From NCBI GenBank assembly GCA_934654625.1, contig CAKUGM010000011.1, positions 1-37,803 of the forward strand: a stretch of 37,803 nt of DNA, given 5' to 3'. This stretch comes from an uncultured Collinsella sp. (GTDB lineage: Bacteria; Actinomycetota; Coriobacteriia; Coriobacteriales; Coriobacteriaceae). Every line of letters starts with the position of its first letter. The stretch's first letter is position 1. The position numbers and the translations under genes are program-made. Shown here in pieces: positions 15,408 through 23,035 of this stretch. The notes beneath the pieces are model-generated. The model had not been told where the DNA came from and ran no database searches. It saw nothing but the letters and a program-made list of their open reading frames with translations.

Positions 15408-17276
15408 CTATTTCGAAGTGATGGGCTCAAGATAGAAAAGCACCTGGCCGTACTCAACGGCATCGCCGTTCTCAACGCACACCTCGCGAATCGTGCCCAT
15501 CTCGTCGGCAGCGATCTCGTTCATGAGTTTCATGGCTTCAACGATGCATAAAGTAGAACCGGCCATGACCTCATCGCCCACGGCAACAAAGTCCGGATCA
15601 TCGGGGCTCGGCGCAGAATAGAAGGTACCGACCATGGGGCTCTTGACGGGCTTCCAGCTCAAAGGACGCTTGGCGTCGTCAGCCTCGGGCTCGGCAGCGG
15701 GAGCGGCCGCAGCAGCCGCGACCGGAGCAGCCTGAGTGGCAGCGAGGTTGGCGGCGAGCGCAACCTCGGGCTTGCGAACGGTGATCTCGCTACCGGCATC
15801 CTTGATGCTGATTTCGCCGATCTTGCTCTCCTCCACAGCGCGAATAAGCTCGCGAATCTGATTCATATCCACGTAATCATCCTCCTTGGTCTGACTTGCG
15901 TCCTCATCGTGCAGGAACTCGACTGATTCATTCGAGGGGTGTTTGGACAAAAATGCCCTGGCCTCAACGGGGAACATCGCGTACATCAAGACGTCCTCGT
16001 CGCTATGGGCAAGCTCGCCGATCTCTTCGGCGCACTGGGCAAAGGTGGGCGGCTCATCGAGTGCCAGCTCGTCACCAAGTTTGGACAGATCGACGGTGTC
16101 GCCAAAAACCTTATGCATGATCTCGGAATTGAACGGTGCAGGCGCATGGCCATATGCACCGAGCAGGTAGTCGCGCATCTCTTTCGAGACGATGCTCCAA
16201 CGCTTGCCGGTAAGCACGTTCATAACGGCCTGGGTACCCACGATCTGGCTCATCGGGGTAACCAGCGGCGGGAAGCCAACCTCGGCGCGAACACGCGGAA
16301 TCTCGGCAACGACGTCTTCAAGACGGTCGGTCGCATGCTGGACCTCCAGCTGGCTCATGAGGTTGCTCATCATGCCGCCGGGAATCTGATGCTTATAGAC
16401 CTGCATATGGATGAGGGAGGAGACGCCGCGCTTGTAATGGCCGCGGCGGCGCACCTCTTCCCAGTAATTTGCGATATCGAACAAAAGGTTGAGATCGAAA
16501 CCGGTATCGTAAGCCGATTCCTTGAAAGATGCAGCGACCATCTCGACAGCCGGATGGGAATTGCCCGAAGCGAGCGGTGCGGAAGCCGTGTCGACAATCG
16601 TGGCACCGGCCTCGGCGCCCTTGATAAAGCACGAGGGAGCCATGCCGCCAACATAGTGGCTATGCAGATGGATGGGCACATCGACGGCAGCGCGAAGAGC
16701 GTTCACGAGCTTCTCGGTTCGATACGGCGTGAGAAGGCCCGCCATGTCCTTGATGCAAATGGTGTCGGCGCCGAGCTCTGCAAGCTTGCAAGCATAGTCA
16801 ACGTAGGAATCGAGCGTATGTACCGGGCTCGTCGTATACGAGATGGCAGCCTCGAAATGTGCCCCGCACGCCTTGACGGCGCGCGCGCAGTCACGCATGT
16901 TGTCGATATCGTTCAGCGCGTCGAAGACACGGAAGACATCGATACCGTTCCTGTGCGCACAGGCGATGAAACGGTCTACGACATCGGAAGAGTAATGCCG
17001 ATAGCCAACAAGGTTCTGTCCACGCACGAGCATTGCAAGCGGGGTCTTAGGCGTTGCGGCCTTAATCTGGCGAAGACGGTCCCAGGGGTTCTCATCAAGA
17101 AACCTCAGGCAAGAATCGAATGTCGCGCCGCCCCATGCCTCGATAGCCCAATATCCCACTTCGTCCATCTTGGGCAGGATGGGAAGGATATCGCCGATGG
17201 TCATGCGCGTCGCCCAGAGCGACTGCTGTCCGTCGCGGATGGTCGTATCCATCACGCGGAGGCGTTTATCAGCCAT
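15408..17276 (-). CDS. Pyruvate carboxyltransferase (PycB/OadA-like) fused to a complete AccB biotin carrier
   Basis: A 622-residue protein in two parts. Residues 1 to about 450 are a carboxyltransferase of the PycB/OadA/transcarboxylase-5S family: [10 protein letters not shown] (Asp10), [21 protein letters not shown], the Lys expected to be carboxylated (Lys176 in IKDMAG) and metal-binding His205 and His207 in HLHSHYVGG. Residues 471–622 are a whole AccB: the AccB N-terminal helix '[19 protein letters not shown]', an Ala/Pro-rich linker, [14 protein letters not shown] and the biotinylation site EAMKLM (Lys583). Typical OadA/PycB proteins end in a short biotinyl domain without the AccB helix. 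With accC next door the probable activity is pyruvate carboxylation to oxaloacetate; oxaloacetate decarboxylation is less likely, as no membrane subunits are seen. An internal ribosome-binding site at the junction is listed separately. Confidence 0.88.
   Translation of the reverse strand: MADKRLRVMDTTIRDGQQSLWATRMTIGDILPILPKMDEVGYWAIEAWGGATFDSCLRFLDENPWDRLRQIKAATPKTPLAMLVRGQNLVGYRHYSSDVVDRFIACAHRNGIDVFRVFDALNDIDNMRDCARAVKACGAHFEAAISYTTSPVHTLDSYVDYACKLAELGADTICIKDMAGLLTPYRTEKLVNALRAAVDVPIHLHSHYVGGMAPSCFIKGAEAGATIVDTASAPLASGNSHPAVEMVAASFKESAYDTGFDLNLLFDIANYWEEVRRRGHYKRGVSSLIHMQVYKHQIPGGMMSNLMSQLEVQHATDRLEDVVAEIPRVRAEVGFPPLVTPMSQIVGTQAVMNVLTGKRWSIVSKEMRDYLLGAYGHAPAPFNSEIMHKVFGDTVDLSKLGDELALDEPPTFAQCAEEIGELAHSDEDVLMYAMFPVEARAFLSKHPSNESVEFLHDEDASQTKEDDYVDMNQIRELIRAVEESKIGEISIKDAGSEITVRKPEVALAANLAATQAAPVAAAAAAPAAEPEADDAKRPLSWKPVKSPMVGTFYSAPSPDDPDFVAVGDEVMAGSTLCIVEAMKLMNEIAADEMGTIREVCVENGDAVEYGQVLFYLEPITSK
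15864..15887 (-). promoter_or_regulatory. Internal Shine-Dalgarno and start codons for a free AccB
   Basis: Within the fused gene the minus strand reads AAGGAGG (15881–15887), a 7/7 match to the anti-Shine-Dalgarno. Eight bases later comes an in-frame GTG (15872, Val469), and two codons on an in-frame ATG (15866, Met471). Starting at either would give a 152–154-residue protein with exactly the normal AccB beginning ([10 protein letters not shown]). This looks like the original accB ribosome-binding site, still intact inside the fusion. Use in vivo is inference. Confidence 0.6.
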
Positions 17277-17305
17277 GTGAACCCCAATCTACGTGCTCTC
17301 GGTGT

Positions 17306-17334
17306 AAAAAGGGCGGGGTTGAACTCCCCCGCCC
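17306..17334 (-). terminator. Intrinsic terminator after efp
   Basis: On the minus strand GGGCGGGG (8 bp) pairs with CCCCGCCC across an 8-base loop and is followed by TTTTT. It lies 26 bases past the efp stop and 30 bases before the carboxyltransferase start. Because I see no promoter in those 30 bases, the carboxylase genes may depend on read-through of this hairpin. Confidence 0.85.
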
Positions 17335-17359
17335 CATGCGGAATCGATGTACGTCGAAA

Positions 17360-17923
17360 TTAGACGCGCGAAACGAACTTGCCGTCGCGAGTGTCGACCT
17401 TGATCTTCTCGCCGACGTTAAGGTACATGGGAACCTGAACGACAGCGCCGGTGTCGATGGTAGCGGGCTTGGAGCCACCCTGAACGGTGTCGCCCTTGAA
17501 GCCGGGATCGGTCTCGGTGATCTCGGCCTCGATGAACATGGGCGGGTTAACACCCATGAGATCCTCGTCTGCATAGAGAAGCTGACAGACGTCGTTCTCG
17601 CGCAGCCATTTGTCGTTATCGCCGATAAAGTCGGCGGGCACGGGAATCTGGTCGTAGGTCTCCATGTTCATGAAATAGTAGTGGTCGCCGTCATTGTAGA
17701 GGTACTGCATCTCGGTGGTGGTAAGGGTAACGCTCTCGAACTTAGAACCGGCGTTGCAGGTCTGCTCGACCACACGGCCCGTCTTGAGGTCCTTGGTCTT
17801 ATAGCGAACGAAGGCACCGCCCTTGCCCGGCTTGACATGCTGGAACTCGACGATGGTGCAGATCTTGTCCTTAATCTTGAGACCGAGGCCGTTCTTGAAA
17901 TCGGCGGTGGTGATGCTAGCCAT
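17360..17923 (-). CDS. efp: Translation elongation factor P
   Basis: Rescues ribosomes stalled at polyproline stretches. The 187-residue protein has the three-barrel EF-P layout with the KOW-like N-terminal domain. The modifiable loop reads KPGKGGAFVR with Lys34 at the tip, so modification would be of the lysine type (EpmA or a Bacillus-like pathway), not the arginine rhamnosylation of EarP systems. Start ATG at 17923 with GAAAGG five bases upstream; longer in-frame starts lie over the promoter region. It is followed by a terminator, so it is probably largely a single-gene transcript. Confidence 0.96.
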   Translation of the reverse strand: MASITTADFKNGLGLKIKDKICTIVEFQHVKPGKGGAFVRYKTKDLKTGRVVEQTCNAGSKFESVTLTTTEMQYLYNDGDHYYFMNMETYDQIPVPADFIGDNDKWLRENDVCQLLYADEDLMGVNPPMFIEAEITETDPGFKGDTVQGGSKPATIDTGAVVQVPMYLNVGEKIKVDTRDGKFVSRV

Positions 17924-17974
17924 GATTACCTTTCTAACACTGAGCGCGACAGCGCTCCATACAGACAGCTTAAA

Positions 17975-17980
17975 AGTATA
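17975..17980 (-). promoter_or_regulatory. Candidate -10 of the efp promoter
   Basis: The minus strand reads GTGTATACTTTT, with a good -10 (TATACT) 51 bases before the efp ATG. No convincing -35 is present at 16–18 bases. Just upstream is a gapped inverted repeat (GTTTCC 17992–17997, GGAAAC 18015–18020) without a T tract, which could be an operator or part of a pepQ terminator. Low certainty. Confidence 0.4.
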
Positions 17981-18047
17981 CACGTTTCTCAGTTTCCCAC
18001 GGTAAAGTACGCAAGGAAACGAGACGTGTTGCAGGTTTGTTTCGACG

Positions 18048-19178
18048 TTAGCAGTCGATGACCTGGAGCTCGTGGGTGGACTGCGTGAACGGCTCGTAAC
18101 CGTCCTCGGTCACAACGCCAAAGTCCTCGAGACGAACGCCTCCGACGCCAGGCAGATAGACACCGGGCTCGATCGTGATAACAGAGCCGGCCTCGATGAT
18201 ATTCATCGAGCGATTGAAATTCGGCATCTCGTGGATATCGATACCCACGCCATGACCGAGACCGTGGTTGTAGTAATCGCCATAGCCTGCATCGCCGATG
18301 ATCTTGCGCGAAAGCTTGAAGATATCGTTGCCCTCGATTCCCGCATGAACAGCGGCGGCGCACTCTTCATGCGTGCGACGCACGAGCGCATACAGGTCGA
18401 GCTGCTCGGCCGTAGGCTCGCCGACCACCACGGTACGGGTCATGTCGCTTCGATAGTCGCAGTATCCCGCACCATAATCCATCAGCACGAAGTCACCGCG
18501 CTGAACAACGCGATCAGAGGGAACAGCATGGGGATTGGCCGTATTGGGACCAGAAGCCACGATGGAGCCAAATGCGAGGGAATCGGCGCCGTTGCTGAAC
18601 ATGAAGTTCTCAAGCTCGGTGCGAATCTCCTTCTCGGTCAGGCCCGGCTTGATGAAGGTGAGCATGTGCTGGAACGCAGCGTCGGTAATAGACTGCGCGT
18701 GGCGCATAAGGGCGATCTCCTCATCGTCCTTCACGGCGCGCATACGCTGAAGGTCGTGATGAAGTTGCGGCAAGCTCGCCGTGATGGAAAGGTCCTCGAG
18801 CGCGCGCATGATACCGAAGTAGAACGAGATCTGCATATCGTCCTCGACGGCAATAACACGAGAATGCGTATCGCGCGCATGCTGGGCAACCCAGCGAGGC
18901 ATGGTGCCCTCGTCCATATCGAGCTTCCACGGAGAGTCTGCAGGCAGGTTCTCCTGGAAGGTGTTGAAGTAGCGCGAATCGGTATGGAAATAGCACTCGT
19001 CTGCCGTGATGAACGTTACGTGGGGGAACTCAAAGGTGTAGTCAAACGTCCCCTTAGCGCCCGTGAGCCAGCGAAGGTTGGCCTCGTCGCGAATGACCAC
19101 GGCGTCGTAGCCGCGCTCCTCCATCATCTTGCGCACGCGCGCGATACGACCGGCAGGTCCGTTAAGCTTGTTTTCCAT
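18048..19178 (-). CDS. pepQ: M24 family metallopeptidase (Xaa-Pro dipeptidase/aminopeptidase type)
   Basis: Cleaves peptides next to proline in the cytoplasm. The 376-residue protein has an N-terminal creatinase-like domain ('RIARVRKMMEERGYDAVVI…') and a C-terminal pita-bread peptidase domain. All five dinuclear-metal ligands are recognisable: two Asp in LMDYGAGYCDYRSDMTR, His in NHGLGHGVG, Glu in ITIEPGVYLPG and Glu in VRLEDFG. I start at ATG 19178 with AAAGG nine bases upstream. Adjacency to efp, the polyproline translation factor, is conserved in Actinobacteria and Firmicutes. Confidence 0.94.
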   Translation of the reverse strand: MENKLNGPAGRIARVRKMMEERGYDAVVIRDEANLRWLTGAKGTFDYTFEFPHVTFITADECYFHTDSRYFNTFQENLPADSPWKLDMDEGTMPRWVAQHARDTHSRVIAVEDDMQISFYFGIMRALEDLSITASLPQLHHDLQRMRAVKDDEEIALMRHAQSITDAAFQHMLTFIKPGLTEKEIRTELENFMFSNGADSLAFGSIVASGPNTANPHAVPSDRVVQRGDFVLMDYGAGYCDYRSDMTRTVVVGEPTAEQLDLYALVRRTHEECAAAVHAGIEGNDIFKLSRKIIGDAGYGDYYNHGLGHGVGIDIHEMPNFNRSMNIIEAGSVITIEPGVYLPGVGGVRLEDFGVVTEDGYEPFTQSTHELQVIDC

Positions 19179-19208
19179 CAACAGTCACCTTTCCAATACG
19201 AGGTTGTT

Positions 19209-20309
19209 TTATTCACTGATCAGCTCGGCACGCGAAGACAGGTATGCCCGAGCGTGGCGTTCGAGCACATCGTCGTCTACGGTTGCGAGTCGAATGGTGC
19301 CAGAAGCCTTGGGGATCGAAAGCATGAAGCGGTTGCTCAAGCGGTACGCCTCACTTTTCAAGGCAGCGATAAACTCGTCTACGTCCAGAGCAAAGGCAAT
19401 CTCCTCGATATCCAGATCTTCCAAACGATCGTCCTGCTCAAAGACCGTGTCCAGATCAAGGCCAAAGACCTCATGGGCCAGACGAGCTTCGAATCGCAAT
19501 CCTTCCGCCAGATACTGAGCGGGAGTAAAGGCATCTTTAAGACAAGACGCGAGAGCGCGAGCCGTAGGCTGGCCGTAATTGAAGGCCATGCGAGCAGAGG
19601 GGTTCGACGCCTTGAGAACACCGCTCCAGGCAGTTTGGGCCATACCGAGCATATCGATATAAGCGACCTCTTCTCCCGCAAGAAAACCGGGAATCTTGTT
19701 TGCGAAGGCATCCCAGGAACGAGTGGACTCGGTCATCGCGGCGGCCACAAGATAGACCAAACCGAGCATCTTATCGTCGGCGCTCTGATCCATCACCAAA
19801 TCAAGGTCGCAGACGACGAGCGAGACCTGAGGGTGAAACGAAACAAGTCCGCGAGCCTTCGAGAGCGCAAGGGGGCGCATACGCGTCGCGGCAAGGCACA
19901 TCGCGTCAAGCGTGGTGGGCACATGCGCACAGGCGCAGCCCCCGCACCAGCTCTTGGCGACGTAGTCGACAACCGATACGACATCCATGCCGCCCACCGA
20001 GACGATGACGTCTTCGCAGGTAAGCCGGGAATCAGCGCAAAACTCTTGAAGACTCGAGGCGCAGGCAACCGTGCAAACAGGGTCCTCGGCGCAAAGCTCG
20101 ATCGCGCTCACGCGAAAACCGGCATCAATAAGCCCGCGCTCGACAAGCGTGCGGACAGAATCTGCAGTACCTGCCTCGAGAACAAGAACGGCACGCTTGG
20201 GGGCGGTCACGATGTTGGAAGCAAAACGCGAAAAATCATCGAGGGCCCCGCAGCCGATACGATAGTCACAACCAAAACCGCCAAGGTTCACAAGTTGACG
20301 ACGAATCAT
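19209..20309 (-). CDS. Degenerate 3-dehydroquinate synthase-like protein (predicted pseudoenzyme)
   Basis: A 366-residue protein with the overall length and strand order of 3-dehydroquinate synthase. It aligns by eye with the intact AroB of this window: 'DVIVSVGG…' with DVVVALGG, 'GGCACAHVPTTLDAM' with RGCKLVQVPTSLLAM, and 'AFNYGQPTARALAS' with TLNLGHTIGHAIES. The functional residues are gone. GGGVVGD has become GGMDVVS (106–112), active-site Lys143 is Arg145, and the three metal ligands Glu185, His248 and His264 correspond to about Leu182, Gln247 and Pro263. There is no internal stop or frameshift and codon use looks normal, so it appears maintained. It overlaps aroK by TAATG and is followed by pepQ, the ancestral actinobacterial aroB position. 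Its function is unknown; a regulatory or scaffolding role with AroK is possible. It cannot be expected to make dehydroquinate. Confidence 0.8.
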   Translation of the reverse strand: MIRRQLVNLGGFGCDYRIGCGALDDFSRFASNIVTAPKRAVLVLEAGTADSVRTLVERGLIDAGFRVSAIELCAEDPVCTVACASSLQEFCADSRLTCEDVIVSVGGMDVVSVVDYVAKSWCGGCACAHVPTTLDAMCLAATRMRPLALSKARGLVSFHPQVSLVVCDLDLVMDQSADDKMLGLVYLVAAAMTESTRSWDAFANKIPGFLAGEEVAYIDMLGMAQTAWSGVLKASNPSARMAFNYGQPTARALASCLKDAFTPAQYLAEGLRFEARLAHEVFGLDLDTVFEQDDRLEDLDIEEIAFALDVDEFIAALKSEAYRLSNRFMLSIPKASGTIRLATVDDDVLERHARAYLSSRAELISE

Positions 20310-20842
20310 TACAACAACCCACTTTCTAGCAAGAGCTCGGCACATTCAAAGCCGACTTCAGAAAACGTCTTACCGCGGATATCGAGTGTAAGGTCTGCAG
20401 CCTGCTGATAGAGCGGGCGGCGATGGCGTAAAAGTTCGGTGGCATGGGACTCAGAACGAAAATCGGGCCGCGTATCGCTTCTCCGGATCTGACGCAGGGA
20501 ATCATCGATGTCGCCATCAAGGTAAACGCAGTAGCCAAGCTCATGGATAAGCTCGATGTTGCGCGGCGTCTCCACGATGCCGCCCCCGCAGGAAACAAGG
20601 AGGCTCCGGCCGGAAGAAAGCGACTCCAACGCCTTGGTCTCAAGGACGCGAAACGCCGCCTCTCCATCGGACTCAAAGATCTGCGTTACGGTCTTGCCGG
20701 CTCGGCGCTCAACCAAACGATCGGTGTCGACATAGCGTCGATTGAACATATGCCCGAGATTTCGAGCCAACGTTGATTTTCCCGCACCGAGGAAACCGAC
20801 AAAGAAGATATGGTCGCAACCTCGTTTTTCGAGCGATGGCAT
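20309..20842 (-). CDS. aroK: Shikimate kinase (stand-alone copy)
   Basis: Phosphorylates shikimate at O3 with ATP. The 177-residue protein has Walker A GFLGAGKST (16–24, Lys22), DTD (39–41), FRVLE (Arg65), CGGG (85–88) and a lid with TRPDFR. All core catalytic elements are present, so it looks active, although the lid motif RPDF differs from the common RPLL. It is a second shikimate kinase besides the AroE–AroK fusion. I start at ATG 20842 with GAGGAG eight bases upstream; the next gene starts inside its stop codon (TAATG), implying strict translational coupling to the aroB-like protein. Confidence 0.9.
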   Translation of the reverse strand: MPSLEKRGCDHIFFVGFLGAGKSTLARNLGHMFNRRYVDTDRLVERRAGKTVTQIFESDGEAAFRVLETKALESLSSGRSLLVSCGGGIVETPRNIELIHELGYCVYLDGDIDDSLRQIRRSDTRPDFRSESHATELLRHRRPLYQQAADLTLDIRGKTFSEVGFECAELLLESGLL

Positions 20843-20847
20843 GCCGT

Positions 20848-21345
20848 CTACTCCTCGCAGGGAACATGCGCAAGCGCACGCCGCTCGAAGATGCGGAATA
20901 TCTGGGTGTACCACAGGTCGACATGGGTCTGAGGCTTGACGAGAATGCTGTCGACTCCCGCGAAATTGCCGGCCCAGACGTCGGTATAGAGCTGATCGCC
21001 GATCATGACCGCTTCCTCGCGCGGCACACCCATGCGCTCGAGAGCACGATGGATAGCAAAGGGAAGCGGCTTGCAGGCAAAACAGATGGCCGTCATGCCC
21101 AGCTCACGGCTAGAGCGCGCAACCTGGTTCTTATGCCAGTTATTGGACACCATGTAAAGGGAAAAGCCAAGTTCGCGCGCATGGTCGAGCCAGGCGGCAA
21201 CCGATTCGGGAGCGCTTTTCATATCGCGCGGCACCAACGTATTGTCGCGATCGAGCATGATCGCACGCTTTCCCTGAGTCCAAAGCTCATCGAGGTCGAT
21301 GCGCTCGACGCAGGATACATAACGGGTAGGAGAAAACCAACTCAT
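20848..21345 (-). CDS. yqeG: YqeG family HAD-type phosphatase
   Basis: A 165-residue protein of the HAD superfamily, class IIIA. Motif I is LDRDNT (nucleophile Asp32, acid/base Asp34), motif II is 'MVSNN', followed by a Lys in CFACKPLP and motif IV IGDQLYTDVWAG. Bacillus YqeG members are hydrolases of phosphorylated small molecules; the mitochondrial relative dephosphorylates phosphatidylglycerophosphate (PTPMT-type GEP4), which gives one guess for the substrate. It overlaps mltG by ATGA and lies 5 bases before aroK. In Firmicutes yqeG is also close to aro genes. Confidence 0.88.
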   Translation of the reverse strand: MSWFSPTRYVSCVERIDLDELWTQGKRAIMLDRDNTLVPRDMKSAPESVAAWLDHARELGFSLYMVSNNWHKNQVARSSRELGMTAICFACKPLPFAIHRALERMGVPREEAVMIGDQLYTDVWAGNFAGVDSILVKPQTHVDLWYTQIFRIFERRALAHVPCEE

Positions 21346-22610
21346 GATGATAGAGACTCCGAGTACTCTTTGCTGTCTTTTTCGAACTGCGCGTAATCAG
21401 AAGAGAACTTATGCGTACCGTCTCCAGCTGCAGAGGCAACGTAGTACAGGTAATCGGTTTTATCCGGATTAAGTGCCGCCTTGATTGAGGAGAGGCTCGG
21501 GCTGCAAATGGGCCCAGGGGTAAGACCGTAGTTCTTGTATACGTTGTAGGGCGAGTCGATCTCAAGATCGCTATACGTCACCGCTTGGCTTCCGCCGCCG
21601 CGCGCATAAACGATTGCGGCATCGATCTGCAAGGGCATATCGGCATCCAAGCGATTGTAGATAACGCTCGCGACCGTCGGACGTTCGGAATCAACAGCGG
21701 TCTCGCGCTCGATAAGCGACGCCATGGTCACGATCTGCTGCTCAGATAGACCGTTTGCACCTTTCTCCAAATCAAGAGATGCCGTCTCGGACGCAAACTG
21801 ATCAAGAAGCTTACGAATGATGTCGTCTGCAGTGGGCGTTCCCGAGAACGTATATGTCTTCGGGTAGAGATAGCCCTCAAGAGAGTCGTTGTAAGCCCCG
21901 TCTAGGAAGGGGTAATCATCAACGTAATTCGAAGCTTTAGCCTGAGCAAGGAACTCATCTTTCGAGATTCCGTAGACCGCCTCGACGCGCTCTGCAGTCT
22001 GTTCGAGCGTAAGCCCCTCTTGAATAGTGAGAGACTCGCCCGCATTGGGACCAGCCACAAGCTGCTTCACCACATCGATGGCATTCATACCGGTCTTCAG
22101 GGCATAATCGCCGGGCTTGAGAGACATCTCGGCGCCCTCTTTAGCCACAGCAGCATAGTAATCCTTGGGATTCTCGACCACATGGTTCTTCGAGAGAATC
22201 GAGGCGATATCGTCACCGGAGGCTCCCTCGGGAATCGTGATGGTCACATCCTGGCCAGCCGGCACCGTCTGATCCTGCTGAGGAGCAAAGATGGAGCTAA
22301 TCGCCGGCACCACGAAAAAATACGCGATGGCGACGACAGCGAGAACGACAACAGCTCCGACTATAAAAGGAGCTTTGGAGCGACGCTGCTGCTGAGGACG
22401 ACGACGGGCAGCGCCGCGAGAGCGCGGAGCGCTGGAATAGGAGGACGGAGCATAGGGACGAGGCGAATGAGCCCCCCGCGAGGGCGCGCTCGACGCGGTG
22501 CGCGCATGGTGCGCCGACCGATGCGCGGGCGATGCGGTGCGACGTGTGGGCGACACGGCGCGACGCCCGTCGCGAGGAGAAGATCCATTTGGGGTATTAG
22601 CCACGTTCAT
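21342..22610 (-). CDS. mltG: Endolytic transglycosylase MltG (YceG)
   Basis: Inner-membrane lytic transglycosylase that cleaves nascent peptidoglycan and helps set glycan strand length. The 422 residues comprise a basic, Ser/Pro/Arg-rich cytoplasmic tail (1–79, clearly low complexity), one membrane helix (about 81–106), a LysM-like region ('TITIPEGASGDDIASIL', about 122–140) and the YceG catalytic domain with the catalytic Glu301 in ASLIERET. Further family motifs are YNRLDADMPLQIDA and NYGLTPGPICSPS. The start overlaps the ruvX stop by 14 bases. The long disordered tail resembles those of other Actinobacteria. Confidence 0.93.
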   Translation of the reverse strand: MNVANTPNGSSPRDGRRAVSPTRRTASPAHRSAHHARTASSAPSRGAHSPRPYAPSSYSSAPRSRGAARRRPQQQRRSKAPFIVGAVVVLAVVAIAYFFVVPAISSIFAPQQDQTVPAGQDVTITIPEGASGDDIASILSKNHVVENPKDYYAAVAKEGAEMSLKPGDYALKTGMNAIDVVKQLVAGPNAGESLTIQEGLTLEQTAERVEAVYGISKDEFLAQAKASNYVDDYPFLDGAYNDSLEGYLYPKTYTFSGTPTADDIIRKLLDQFASETASLDLEKGANGLSEQQIVTMASLIERETAVDSERPTVASVIYNRLDADMPLQIDAAIVYARGGGSQAVTYSDLEIDSPYNVYKNYGLTPGPICSPSLSSIKAALNPDKTDYLYYVASAAGDGTHKFSSDYAQFEKDSKEYSESLSS

Positions 22611-23025
22611 CCCTTTCCCGTTGGGAGTCGAGCCATGCTTGCAAAAACAGCGAAGCGGCGATCATGTCAACCTTGCCGCGCATCTGCTTTTCAGAAAGCC
22701 CCTGCTCGCGCAGGATACGCTTGGCTTCAGCCGAACTCAAACGCTCATCTTCAAAGTATAGAGGGAGATCGAGGGCGTCGGCGATCTTTTGAGCCTGGGC
22801 CTCAACGCGCTCGGCCTGCGGCCCGCGCTCTCCCGCCATGGTCATAGGACGACCGGACACCAGGACATCGGGCTCATAATCCTCCACGATATAGCGGAAG
22901 GACTTTGCGAACCCGATGACCTCGGCGGCAGGAAGCACCTTGACCGGCGAGGCGACGCAGCCGCTACGGTCCGACACCGCAATGCCGATACGTGTCTCGC
23001 CGATATCAAGAGCCAGGGCAACCAT
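22597..23025 (-). CDS. ruvX: Putative pre-16S rRNA nuclease YqgF/RuvX (Holliday junction resolvase-like)
   Basis: A 142-residue RNase H-fold protein: 'LALDIGETRIGIAVSD' with the first catalytic Asp, 'VLVSGRPMTMAGERGPQ', 'LYFEDERLSS' with a conserved Glu, and the C-terminal 'DMIAASLFLQAWLD'. The E. coli homologue YqgF processes the 5' end of 16S rRNA; junction resolution has been proposed for others. I start at ATG 23025, with AAGGGA eight bases upstream. The longer in-frame extension overlaps alaS and lacks similarity. Sits between alaS and mltG, as in most Actinobacteria. Confidence 0.92.
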   Translation of the reverse strand: MVALALDIGETRIGIAVSDRSGCVASPVKVLPAAEVIGFAKSFRYIVEDYEPDVLVSGRPMTMAGERGPQAERVEAQAQKIADALDLPLYFEDERLSSAEAKRILREQGLSEKQMRGKVDMIAASLFLQAWLDSQRERDERG

Positions 23026-23035
23026 ACGAAATCCC

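Noticed and set aside
17988..18023. Gapped inverted repeat between pepQ and efp as a terminator
   Set aside because: Only 6 bp of clean stem (GTTTCC/GGAAAC) with a 17-base loop and no T tract; kept only as a note with the efp promoter.
19209..20309. Calling this gene a second functional aroB
   Set aside because: Predicted metal ligands, the NAD loop and the active-site Lys are all substituted; similarity is in fold and length only.
18072..20408. Long plus-strand open frame (over 770 codons) opposite pepQ and the aroB-like gene
   Set aside because: Same pattern: low stop density from GC-rich codon bias on the other strand; no domain, no ribosome-binding site and no conserved motif.
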